The position numbers were made by a program, and so were the translations under genes. Source: Allobosea sp. Tri-44 (GTDB taxonomy: Bacteria > Pseudomonadota > Alphaproteobacteria > Rhizobiales > Beijerinckiaceae). Taken from it: a DNA stretch of 64,000 nt. Below, piece by piece: positions 26,167 through 34,879 of the stretch (positions are counted from its first letter, which is position 1; each line of letters begins with the position of its first letter). The stretch lies in the NCBI RefSeq assembly GCF_004123845.1, contig NZ_NBDP01000036.1, positions 1-64,000 of the forward strand, in the 5' to 3' direction. The notes under the pieces were generated by a model that was not told where the DNA came from, made no database searches, and worked only from the letters and a program-made list of their open reading frames with translations.

Positions 26167-28166
26167 CAGAGAGCTTCGCGGTGAACGGCCGCTTCCTGTC
26201 GCAGGACATGACCGGCGTCCAGCGCTATGCGCGCAACGTCGTCGCGGCGCTCGATGCGAACCTCTCGGCGGCCGGCCAGAGAGCCACCTTGATCGCGCCA
26301 CGGGGCGCCGACGCCATGGCGCTGCCGGCGATCGACACGATCCGCAGCGGGCGGTTGAGCGGGCATGGCTGGGAGCAGATCGAGCTGCCGCGGCTCTGGC
26401 CTGGGCGGCTCCTCAATCTCTGCAACACGGCACCGGTGATGAAGGGCGACCAGATCGTCTGCATCCACGACGCCAACGTCTTCACCGCGCCGGAGAGCTA
26501 TGGCCGCGGCTTTCGCACCGCCTACCGAACGTTGCAGCCGCTGCTGGCGCGCCGCAGCGCCCGGATCGCCACCGTCTCGCAGGCCTCGGCCCGGCAATTG
26601 GCACGGCATCTGCCGCTTCGCGCCGCCGATATCGCCGTGCTCCCGAACGGCCATGAGCATGCGTTCGCCTGGGACCCGGCCAAGGCGGAGCGGGCTCCGG
26701 GGCTGCTGGCGGCGCGAGCCGATGCAGAGCGGCCCTTCATCCTCGCTTTGGGCTCGCAGGCGCGCCACAAGAACCTCGCCCTTCTGGTCGAGATCGCGCC
26801 GCATTTGGCAGATCTCGGCCTCGACGTCGTCATCGCCGGGGGCGGCAGCGGCATCTTCGCGGTGGAGCAGCTTGCGCACGCAAGCAATGTCAGGCTGCTG
26901 GGGCGGGTCAGCGACGACGATCTCGCCTTCCTGCTCGAACGCGCGCTCTGTCTCGCGTTTCCGTCCTGGACCGAAGGGTTCGGCCTGCCGATCCTCGAGG
27001 CGATGGCGCGGGGCTGCCCGGTCGTCTCGTCCGATCGCGCCAGCATGCCGGAGGTCTGCGGCGGTGCCGCGTTGCTCGCCTCGCCTGCGGACCCGGCAGC
27101 GTGGATAGAACACATCAGAGCGTTGGCGGGATCGGCCATGCTGCGGCAGGAATTGAGTGGGCGTGGCCGCGGGCGCCTGCCACTGTTCTCCTGGCGCAGC
27201 ACCGCCGAGGGCTATCTGGACCTCGCGCAGTCGCCGAAAGCACAGCGCGCCGCGCCGGCGGCGCCCGTAATCCCAGCCCCGCGCATCGCGGCTGTCGTCG
27301 CCACCCGTGGCCGGCCGGAGGTGGTGACGCAGACGGTTCTGCACCTCCTGAAGTACCAGAGCCTGAAGCCCGACAGCGTCATCGTCTCCTGCATCGATCC
27401 GGCCGATGCCGGCGGCCTGCAGGGTCGCAACGATGTCGTGGTGCTGACCGGACCTGCCGGGCTTGCAGCCCAGCGCAACACGGCGCTCGCGCATCTGCCG
27501 CCCGGGACCGAGATCGTCGCCTTCTTCGACGACGACTTCGTCGCCCATGAGGATTGGCTGGCCACGGCTGCCCGGACCTTCCGCGATGAGGCGAGCATCG
27601 TCGCCTTCACCGGCCGGGTCCTGGCCGACGGGGTGGGTGGTCCCGGCATCGAGCTTGCAGAGGCGATGAGGCTGGTCGCGGCGCCCCCGGCGAGCGACTG
27701 GTCCTGGATCGAGCCCTACAGCCCCTACGGGTGCAACATGGCCTTTCGCCTCACCAGCATCGGTGACCTTCGCTTCGACGAGCGACTGGTACTCTATGGC
27801 TGGCTCGAGGACCGTGATTTCGCCGCGGCGCTGGCACAGCGCGGCGGGCGCCTGGTCAAGTCCGCCGACGCGATCGGCGTCCATATGGGCGTCAAGGGCG
27901 GTCGCATGGCCGGCGAGCGCTTCGGCTACTCGCAGATCGTCAATCCGCTCTACATGCTGCGCAAGGGCACGATGACGCTCGGCCAGGTCGCCGACCATCT
28001 CTTCCGGAACATGTCGAGCAATCTCGGACGCTCGCTGCGCCCCGAGCCGTTCATCGATCGTCGCGGCCGCCTCAGGGGCAACCTGCTCGGGATTGCCGAC
28101 ATCCTGCGCGGCCGCATGCAGCCCGAGCGCGCCGCTGCCTTGCAGCCGAGGGGGAAATTCAGATGA
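26163..28166 (+). CDS. Two-domain glycosyltransferase (GT4 fused to GT2)
   Basis: 667 residues. Residues 1-360 form a GT4 module: VQRYARNVVAAL, LALGSQARHKNLALLVE and WTEGFGLPILEAMARGCPVV. Residues 375-660 form a GT2 module: IAAVVATRGRPEVVTQTV, an FFDDDFVAHEDWL metal site and YGWLEDRDFAAALA. One protein could add two successive sugars. It overlaps both neighbours by four bases, so it is translationally coupled to the polymerase and to the chain-length gene. Confidence 0.82.
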   Translation: MTESFAVNGRFLSQDMTGVQRYARNVVAALDANLSAAGQRATLIAPRGADAMALPAIDTIRSGRLSGHGWEQIELPRLWPGRLLNLCNTAPVMKGDQIVCIHDANVFTAPESYGRGFRTAYRTLQPLLARRSARIATVSQASARQLARHLPLRAADIAVLPNGHEHAFAWDPAKAERAPGLLAARADAERPFILALGSQARHKNLALLVEIAPHLADLGLDVVIAGGGSGIFAVEQLAHASNVRLLGRVSDDDLAFLLERALCLAFPSWTEGFGLPILEAMARGCPVVSSDRASMPEVCGGAALLASPADPAAWIEHIRALAGSAMLRQELSGRGRGRLPLFSWRSTAEGYLDLAQSPKAQRAAPAAPVIPAPRIAAVVATRGRPEVVTQTVLHLLKYQSLKPDSVIVSCIDPADAGGLQGRNDVVVLTGPAGLAAQRNTALAHLPPGTEIVAFFDDDFVAHEDWLATAARTFRDEASIVAFTGRVLADGVGGPGIELAEAMRLVAAPPASDWSWIEPYSPYGCNMAFRLTSIGDLRFDERLVLYGWLEDRDFAAALAQRGGRLVKSADAIGVHMGVKGGRMAGERFGYSQIVNPLYMLRKGTMTLGQVADHLFRNMSSNLGRSLRPEPFIDRRGRLRGNLLGIADILRGRMQPERAAALQPRGKFR

Positions 28167-29839
28167 TGCTGGGAAAGCCGGGCGCGTCCGGCGCGCCATT
28201 CCGGATCCTGCCCCTGCCGGATACTCACCCGCCACAGATCAGTGACGGCCCGGTCGCCCTGCTTCGCACGATCGGGGCCGCTGGCCTGCGCCATAAGGGC
28301 AGGCTGGCGATCTGGGTCGCGCTCTGTCTTGCGGCGGCGGCCGCCTATGTTCGGACGACGCCGCCGACCTACACGGCGGCTGCGACCGTGCTGCTTGAGC
28401 CGCGGCGGCAGGTTCCGAGTGCGGCGCGCGAGATCGCCGCACCGAGCTCGCTCGACCTGAACGCTGCCGACAGCGAATTGCAGGTGATCCGCTCAGAGCG
28501 CCTGCTGAGCACGGTCTTCGACGCGCTGGCGTTGAGGGACCATCCGGAGCTGGGTCCGCAGCCCCCGGGTCCGCTGCAGATGCTGACCAGCCGCGTCCGC
28601 GCCGCGCTCCGCAATGTCTGGGCCGTATCGACCGGCGCGGCAGCTCAGCCGGGCGCCGAAGCCTCGCTTCGCGTCGATCCGCGGCGCAACGCCTTCGAAA
28701 ACTTCGCGCGGCGCTTCTCGGCGCGGCGCGTCGGCCAGTCCTATGTGCTCGAGATCGCTTACTCCTCGGCCGATCCGGAATTGCCGGCGCGCGTCGCCAA
28801 TGCCGCCGCCTCCGCCTATCTGCTGCAATCGGTCGCCTTCAAGGCCGATGCCGCGCGCAGCGGAGCCGAATTCCTGCAAGGCAGGCTGGATGCGCTCGCC
28901 ACCCAGGTTCAGGCGGCCAACGCGGCCGTCCGCAGCGGCGCGCTGCCGGCGCAGCCGATCCCGGATGCCGATGCGCGGATCATCGGCGCAGCTCAGGCGC
29001 CACTCGGCCCGTCCGCTCCGCGCGGCAGTCTGATCATGGCGTTCGCCGGCGTTTTCGGGCTGCTCGGCGGCGTGTTCGTCGCGGCGCTCGTCTCGGTCTT
29101 CGATCGCCGCGTCCGCCGTCCCGGGGATCTCGTGCGCGAAACCGGCCTATCCTGTCTCGCCGTCATCCCCGAGATCGCTGGCCGGCATCGGCAGGCGCGC
29201 GCCTCGGTCTCGGATAGTGCGATGCTGGTGACGCGCGAGCACGCCGGCTCCTTCGCCGCGGCCATTCGTGATCTTGGAGTAGCGATCGAGATCGCCTGGG
29301 CCGCAAGCCGTTCAGAGGGCAGTCCAGTCGTGGCGATCGGCTCCTGGCGGGCCGGCGCCGGCGCCTCGCTGCTGACGATGAACCTCGCGCAGTTGCTCAA
29401 TCATCGTGGCCGCCAGGTGAGCGTCTTCAGTGCCGATGCGTCCCCGACGCGCGGCGAGGACGGTGGTCCCGTCGGACCATCGCTGACCGACGTGATCGCC
29501 TCCGGCAGCACGGTGCAGGCGGCCTTTGCCAATGTCGACGGGGTCCGTTTGCTTCCGATCCACTCGGCGATGCCGCAGCTCAATCGCTTCGTCGATTTCC
29601 GCGATCCGCGCGCAGGGCTGATCATCACGCAGGCAAGGCAGCGCGGCGAGGTGCTGATCGACTTGCCGCCGCTCGGCGAATCCTCCGATGCGGTTGCGCT
29701 CGCCACCCATGCCGACATCGTCGTCCTCGTCGCCGCCGAGGGCGCGACGACCTATGACGAATTGAATGATGCGCTCGGTGTCCTTCAGCGCGCCGGCATC
29801 ACCGTCATCGGCGCCGTTATCAACCGCGGCAGGTCGTGA
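28163..29839 (+). CDS. Wzz/ExoP-like chain-length protein with degenerate BY-kinase domain
   Basis: 558 residues. A Wzz domain lies between two membrane helices (about 46-64 and 288-312), with the typical TYTAAATVLLEPRR and SYVLEIAYSSADPELPARVAN blocks and a short coiled segment. The C-terminal domain resembles a bacterial tyrosine kinase, but the P-loop reads WRAGAGAS (395-402) without the catalytic Lys. Walker A' is VLIDLPPL (497-504), and no C-terminal tyrosine cluster is present. It probably sets chain length and bridges polymerase to ExoF, without normal autophosphorylation. Confidence 0.8.
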   Translation: MMLGKPGASGAPFRILPLPDTHPPQISDGPVALLRTIGAAGLRHKGRLAIWVALCLAAAAAYVRTTPPTYTAAATVLLEPRRQVPSAAREIAAPSSLDLNAADSELQVIRSERLLSTVFDALALRDHPELGPQPPGPLQMLTSRVRAALRNVWAVSTGAAAQPGAEASLRVDPRRNAFENFARRFSARRVGQSYVLEIAYSSADPELPARVANAAASAYLLQSVAFKADAARSGAEFLQGRLDALATQVQAANAAVRSGALPAQPIPDADARIIGAAQAPLGPSAPRGSLIMAFAGVFGLLGGVFVAALVSVFDRRVRRPGDLVRETGLSCLAVIPEIAGRHRQARASVSDSAMLVTREHAGSFAAAIRDLGVAIEIAWAASRSEGSPVVAIGSWRAGAGASLLTMNLAQLLNHRGRQVSVFSADASPTRGEDGGPVGPSLTDVIASGSTVQAAFANVDGVRLLPIHSAMPQLNRFVDFRDPRAGLIITQARQRGEVLIDLPPLGESSDAVALATHADIVVLVAAEGATTYDELNDALGVLQRAGITVIGAVINRGRS

Positions 29840-29923
29840 TGCGGCTGCAGGTGGCCGCAGCACGTTACCGCCGTTCTTCGGCCCGGTGCGAAACCGGCCT
29901 CTAGCCGCGAGGCGACGCCCCTC

Positions 29924-31090
29924 TCAGCCGACGGTGCCACGGACCTCGCGGCGCCCGCTCCTGAATTCCCTCAACCGTCCGCGCAATTGACCGAGCAGGC
30001 CGAGAAACGGTCGCTCGAGCCAGCGCTCTGCGGCATGGGCAATGGCGAACATCAGAAGGAAGCTCCCTGCCAGCAGGCCGGCAAGCGCGAGGACATGTTG
30101 GCTTGTGCGCAGATAGGCTTCCGCCACGATCGTATAAATGAACGGAACATGGATCAGGTAGAGCGGGAACGAGATCGCGCCGAGATATCGCCCGATCCGG
30201 CCCGAGAGAGCCGCGACCAGCGAGCGCGAGCGAAGGCAGCCGTAGACGATGAGCATCGCGGCGATCGGATAGAGCAGCCCGCCCTTCCTCTCGGGCTTCA
30301 AGGCCTCCGGCAGCCAGTCCAGGCCGAGCAGGCGTGCCGCATCGCCGCTCTGCGAGCCGATCACGAGACCGAGCAGCATGGCGAAGATTGGCAGGGCCGA
30401 CGGTAATCGTCCTGAAGCCCAGGCCTCGCGCAGGATGATGCCGAGCGGAAAGCAGACATAGTCGTAGCGTCGCAGCGCGATGAAGATCACGGCGCTGCCG
30501 AGCGCGATCGCGAGCCGGAACCGTGGCTTTGCAAAAGCGCAGGCCACAAAGCACAGGATCGAGCCCAGCAGTTCGGGCCGCATCGTCCACAGGACATTGT
30601 TGAAGAACGAGCCGCCGCTCAGGAAGATCCCAGCCATGCCGTTGTAGATTGCCGCGGCCGGACCGGGGAGCGATTCCTGATAAGTCCAACCGAGCCAGCG
30701 GCTGCCGGTGAACGCGGCGAGTTGCGTTGCGGAGGTCGGGAAAACGCTCAGCAGGAACCAGGCCGCGAGCGTGCTGGCCGTCGCCGGGATCGCGAGCCGC
30801 AGATAGCGGATGGTGACGTCGATCATGATCGGGTCGGATCTGCGCAGCGTCGCGTTGGTCACGACGAAGCCGCTCAGGACGAAGAACACCGAGACCGCGA
30901 AGGTGCCGTTCCAGGCAACGGCAAGGGGCGTATAGGCGAGCCAGTGCGCGCCAGGCTGCTGTTCCGGCACCAGCCACGGTGTCAGAGCCGACATCAGATG
31001 GAAGATCACGACCGCGACTGCCGCAACCCCGCGCAACCCGTCTAGATGGTCAAGCCTCTGGGTCACGGGCTTCTCCAGGCTTGTCGGCAC
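29924..31090 (-). CDS. Acyltransferase family 3 membrane protein (ExoZ/OafA-like)
   Basis: 388-residue inner-membrane O-acyltransferase, probably adding acetyl or succinyl groups to the polysaccharide. The N-terminus has HLDGLRGVAAVAVVIFH, with the conserved motif-1 Arg and His, followed by FFVLSGFVV and about ten hydrophobic helices. The annotated start overlaps the flippase stop by 41 bases; GTG 31066 would shorten the overlap. It is read in the same direction as the flippase gene. Confidence 0.85.
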   Translation of the reverse strand: MPTSLEKPVTQRLDHLDGLRGVAAVAVVIFHLMSALTPWLVPEQQPGAHWLAYTPLAVAWNGTFAVSVFFVLSGFVVTNATLRRSDPIMIDVTIRYLRLAIPATASTLAAWFLLSVFPTSATQLAAFTGSRWLGWTYQESLPGPAAAIYNGMAGIFLSGGSFFNNVLWTMRPELLGSILCFVACAFAKPRFRLAIALGSAVIFIALRRYDYVCFPLGIILREAWASGRLPSALPIFAMLLGLVIGSQSGDAARLLGLDWLPEALKPERKGGLLYPIAAMLIVYGCLRSRSLVAALSGRIGRYLGAISFPLYLIHVPFIYTIVAEAYLRTSQHVLALAGLLAGSFLLMFAIAHAAERWLERPFLGLLGQLRGRLREFRSGRREVRGTVG

Positions 31091-32543
31091 CGATCCGTGA
31101 GCGCCACCAACGGTCGGAGAGCTCCAGGCGCCCGGCGCCGATCGCGAGCCACATGCCGCAGGCGAGCAGGGTCAGCCCGTAGAGCAGTGCGCCGAGGGCC
31201 GCGACCAGTGCGAGTTCGGCTGGGGCCGGCAGATGCCAGGGGGTGAGGATGCCGCGCAGGCCGAGCACGCCGGTCGTCATGACGGCCGCTGCAACAGCGA
31301 TCTTCCAGAGATTGAGGAGCTGCTCGGCGATACCGATGGAGAGCAGGCTGCGGAGCCAGCGCAGATAGAAAACCGCCATGATCGCAGCCGCGACCAGCCG
31401 AGCGGCCGCCATGCCGACGGCGCCCCATTGCAGAAAGCCGATGACGACGGCAGGCGAGCGAATGGCGAGGTCGTAGAGATTGAGCCGGAAGATCACCTCA
31501 GGCCGGCCGAGCGCCAGGCTCAGCGAATACAGCGTCTGGAAATAGGGCGTCGCCATTACCGAGAGCGACAGCAGGCTCAGCAGCCAATCGGCGCCATGCC
31601 ATTTCGGGCCGAGCAGGACCTCGACGATCAAATCCGATGTCAGAGCGATTCCCAGACTGCAAGGCACCGAAGCGAGCATGCTGAAGCGTGCCGCCTTGAG
31701 GAAGGCGAGCCGCAGGCGTTGATCTTCCGCCTTGATCCGGGCGAACGCGGCCATGATCGGTTGCAGCGCCGGCCCGATCAGACTCTGGGTCGGCATGACC
31801 GACAGGTCGGCCGCGACCGCATAGCGGCCGAGCGTCTCCTTGGCACCGCCGAGCCCGAGCAGGATGCGATCGAATTGCCAGTTCACCGCTGAGACGAGCT
31901 GGGCGCAGGTGAACCAACCGACGAAACTGGCAAAATCCGTCAATCGGGACAGCGACAAAGCCGGCCGATAGGGTGCGAGCAGATAGGAGATTGCGCAGCT
32001 GAACACGGGTGCGGCGACGAAATTGACGACCAGGGCCCAATAGCCGCCGCCGAGCAAAAGCGTTGCGATGGCAAGACAGAAGGCTGCGAGCTTGCCGCCG
32101 GTCTCAAGGAGGAAATTGCGCAGGAAACCGAGCTCGCGGATGAACATGACGAGGCCGGGGCTGGCGAGACCGCGTGCGATCGGTGCGAAGGCGAGCGCGA
32201 GAATGACCGGGACGAGCTGCGGATCACCGTTGAGCCACGCGAACGGCCAGGCGACGGCGAGCAGCACCGCGGAAATTGCGAGGCCGCGCAGGGCGCCGAG
32301 CGTGAAGCCGGTGTCGAGATGCGCCTTGTCGACATGAGGCAGGCGGACCAGCGCCTGCGTCACCGGAACCTCGAGCACCATGTCGACGATCGCGACGCAG
32401 GACATGGCGAGCGCCGTCAGGCCGAAATCCGCCGGCGTCAGCATCCGCGCCATGATCAAAAGCGTGAAGAAGTCGATGAACCGGCCGAGGAAGCGTGACG
32501 CGACCAGCCAGCCAGCGCCCTGGAAGGCCTTCATCGCCAGCAT
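31050..32543 (-). CDS. Polysaccharide flippase (Wzx/ExoT-like)
   Basis: 497-residue membrane protein with about twelve to fourteen hydrophobic segments, matching the MOP-superfamily lipopolysaccharide flippases. The N-terminus AFQGAGWLVASRFLGRFIDFF and ARMLTPADFGLTALA are typical. It should move lipid-linked repeat units across the inner membrane. ATG 32543 (or 32534) is chosen because upstream open frame has no similarity. It is followed, with overlap, by the acyltransferase gene. Confidence 0.85.
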   Translation of the reverse strand: MLAMKAFQGAGWLVASRFLGRFIDFFTLLIMARMLTPADFGLTALAMSCVAIVDMVLEVPVTQALVRLPHVDKAHLDTGFTLGALRGLAISAVLLAVAWPFAWLNGDPQLVPVILALAFAPIARGLASPGLVMFIRELGFLRNFLLETGGKLAAFCLAIATLLLGGGYWALVVNFVAAPVFSCAISYLLAPYRPALSLSRLTDFASFVGWFTCAQLVSAVNWQFDRILLGLGGAKETLGRYAVAADLSVMPTQSLIGPALQPIMAAFARIKAEDQRLRLAFLKAARFSMLASVPCSLGIALTSDLIVEVLLGPKWHGADWLLSLLSLSVMATPYFQTLYSLSLALGRPEVIFRLNLYDLAIRSPAVVIGFLQWGAVGMAAARLVAAAIMAVFYLRWLRSLLSIGIAEQLLNLWKIAVAAAVMTTGVLGLRGILTPWHLPAPAELALVAALGALLYGLTLLACGMWLAIGAGRLELSDRWWRSRIGADKPGEARDPEA

Positions 32544-32637
32544 GGCGATCCGTCCTCGAAGCTGCGCGGCATGCGCTGGCGCAGGTCTCGGCCTGCGGCG
32601 ACCGTTCTGAAAGTCGCCTGGATCACACGGCCTCCCA

Positions 32638-34617
32638 TCAGCGGTGGAAGCCGATGGAGAGCCCGCGCACTGCATGAAAGGCCTCGACCGCCGTCAGCAG
32701 CGGCAGGCGCGAGCGCGGAAAGGCTCGCACGATCGCGCCTTCGCGCCAAAGCTGAGTGCGGATCGATGTCAGACGGGACAGTGCGCCGCCCGGCGGCGCG
32801 ACGCCATCCCCGACAGTGCCGGCCCGGCCGAAATCAACGGAGCGCTCGCCGATAGCCAGCGCCGCGAGGTCGGCCTCGACCGGTCGGGTGACGGCCCGCC
32901 TGAGCCGCGGCCAGGCGCGGGCTGCATCGGCCATGATCGCCGTTCCGCCGCCGACGTCGTCGATATAGGCGAGGGCGCCGGACAGAAGAGGGTTGCCGGC
33001 AGCAGGATCGACGGCCCCGAAGGCAATGTCACCGGAGTTGCAGATGATCGCGCCGTCCGCGCCTTCGGCAAAGGATCGTACCGAAGGAATCGCCGGCTCG
33101 AACAGGCTCTCGATCAATTGCCAATAGCGCAGCACCGTCGAGCGGACGGCGAGGGGGCTGTAGCGGTTGCGCTCGACGGCAAGCCCGACGACGCGCGAGA
33201 AATGCTCCTCGCTGAGGCCCTTGTAGTTGCAGCGCGCGAGCTGGATGGTCTCGAAGCTCAAATCCGGCACGCCGGCTGCGAGCAGGCGCTGGGTACTGCC
33301 GTAAAGCCCCGTGTCGCACAGGATGATCCGCTTTGCGCCGCAGCTGGCTGCGGAAAGATGGCGTTGGAAGAGTGTGTTCTGCCTATCGATGTCGGCGGTG
33401 ACGGCTGTACCGGCCGGCCTGTCGAGCATGGCGAAGAAGCGCTCTGGCGCGAAGGGTTCGTTCCATGACTCGAACAGCTCATAGCGACCGCCACCCAACG
33501 CGGTGGCGACGTCGGCAAAACTGCTGCCGCGGAATTCGCGCCCGAGTTCGTCGATCGCCGCCGGGCTGCGGGCCATTACGGCCGCTCTGGCTGCAACCAG
33601 GCGCGAAACCATCAGGTTCTCGCGCGGCATTGCGAGCGGCAGGTTCAGCCGCTCGGCGACCCGCTCGAACGCGGCCCGGATGCCCAGCCCCCCACGCGCG
33701 CAAAACAGCAGGGCTGCGTCGCCGCGCTTGCGGGCCTCGTCGGCGTAGAGCCAGATCGCCTGGCAGAATTCGGCCACGATCGGGCCGAGCACCTCACGCC
33801 CGAACGCATGGGGATCGCGAGCATATCCCGCTGGAGTGCCCGCATGGGCCCGTCGCCTTCGGATGATGCGGCCGAGCTCGCTCGCCCCGCCATGAAGGCG
33901 CGACAGATGGCGCTTCAGCTTCGGGCGCGGGAGGTGGAGCGTGCGCAGGCCAAGTGAGGACGGTACGGCGTGGTCGGCGAGCTGATCGTCGCCGACATGC
34001 AAGGTCCGGCCGGCATCGACCCCTTCTGCGGCAAGGACCGCATGGAAGAGCTCGCCGCGCCGCTTGGTCAGGCCGAGATCGGCGCTGGAATAAATCCGAT
34101 GGAGGAGCTCTGGACCATGGAGATGGCTGACCAACGCGTCGAGGACCGAAGTCGGCAGCCCGATGTCGCTGATCGCGATGATGCGCCGGCCTTCTCCGTG
34201 ACAGCGGCGCAGCAGTGCCGCGAGTTGCAGGTTCGGCCGTAGCGATGCCTTTTCAACATCGAGCTCGATCGCGAGCCGCGTCTCGCACAGCGCTTCCATT
34301 CGCGCCTTGGGCAAGCCGAGAATGGCGAGCTGGCGCGCGATGACGTCGCGCAGCATGACCTCGCCGTCCTGCTCCGCCATGTCGAGTGCGCGATAGGCCA
34401 GCCGCTGCGCCTCAAGACGGGCTTCGACCAGCCAGCTCTCCGACACCGGCAGGCCCTGTTCGGCCAGTCTGCGAGCGAACATGCGCTCGCCGCCGATGAT
34501 ACGAGCACGCTCCGAGCGAAGCGTGCGCAACAGCAGGGTGTCGAACAGGTCGGTCGAGACCAGCTGGATGCCCTCCAACAGCTCCGCCTCGTTCGGATGT
34601 GGCCAGCCCGGCATCAT
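32638..34617 (-). CDS. Large HAD-superfamily protein of the exopolysaccharide locus
   Basis: 659 residues. The first 280 look like a HAD hydrolase: motif I STDLFDTLLLR (residues 21-31), a motif II-like IISISD equivalent (AISDIGLP), and a motif III/IV region KRRGELFHAV with LHVGDDQLAD. The remaining 380 residues contain ALLFCARGGLGIRAAFE and IILCDTGLYGSTQRLL and are not assigned to a known domain. Proteins with this build occur in polysaccharide loci, but their substrate is unknown. Start ATG 34617 is preferred; upstream open frame is unconserved. It lies 94 bases upstream of the flippase gene. Confidence 0.55.
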   Translation of the reverse strand: MMPGWPHPNEAELLEGIQLVSTDLFDTLLLRTLRSERARIIGGERMFARRLAEQGLPVSESWLVEARLEAQRLAYRALDMAEQDGEVMLRDVIARQLAILGLPKARMEALCETRLAIELDVEKASLRPNLQLAALLRRCHGEGRRIIAISDIGLPTSVLDALVSHLHGPELLHRIYSSADLGLTKRRGELFHAVLAAEGVDAGRTLHVGDDQLADHAVPSSLGLRTLHLPRPKLKRHLSRLHGGASELGRIIRRRRAHAGTPAGYARDPHAFGREVLGPIVAEFCQAIWLYADEARKRGDAALLFCARGGLGIRAAFERVAERLNLPLAMPRENLMVSRLVAARAAVMARSPAAIDELGREFRGSSFADVATALGGGRYELFESWNEPFAPERFFAMLDRPAGTAVTADIDRQNTLFQRHLSAASCGAKRIILCDTGLYGSTQRLLAAGVPDLSFETIQLARCNYKGLSEEHFSRVVGLAVERNRYSPLAVRSTVLRYWQLIESLFEPAIPSVRSFAEGADGAIICNSGDIAFGAVDPAAGNPLLSGALAYIDDVGGGTAIMADAARAWPRLRRAVTRPVEADLAALAIGERSVDFGRAGTVGDGVAPPGGALSRLTSIRTQLWREGAIVRAFPRSRLPLLTAVEAFHAVRGLSIGFHR

Positions 34618-34879
34618 ACGCTCCGTGCTCAGACGCAATGGTTGACACCGCCGTGACGAACCGACGGCTGCATGCGAAAACGCATGCCTTACGCAGATGA
34701 AGCAGGGACCGTGCCAGTTCAGGATGGTTGCTTCCGCACATCGCAAGCGCGATTGCTCATTCGAATCGCATTCGCCGCACGATTGAGCAGGAAAAGGCGC
34801 GGTGTGCCGGCGAGTTTTGCTTTCGGCTGATCTTGAGCGGGACTAGCCTCCTTTCACGTCCGATCAATGAGGCTCGGCA

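Noticed and set aside
26061..28235. Very long minus-strand open frame (about 720 codons) opposite the GT4-GT2 and polymerase genes
   Set aside because: High third-position GC creates long antisense frames. The plus-strand products have clear domains, and the antisense product is Arg/Gln/Gly-rich with no motif.
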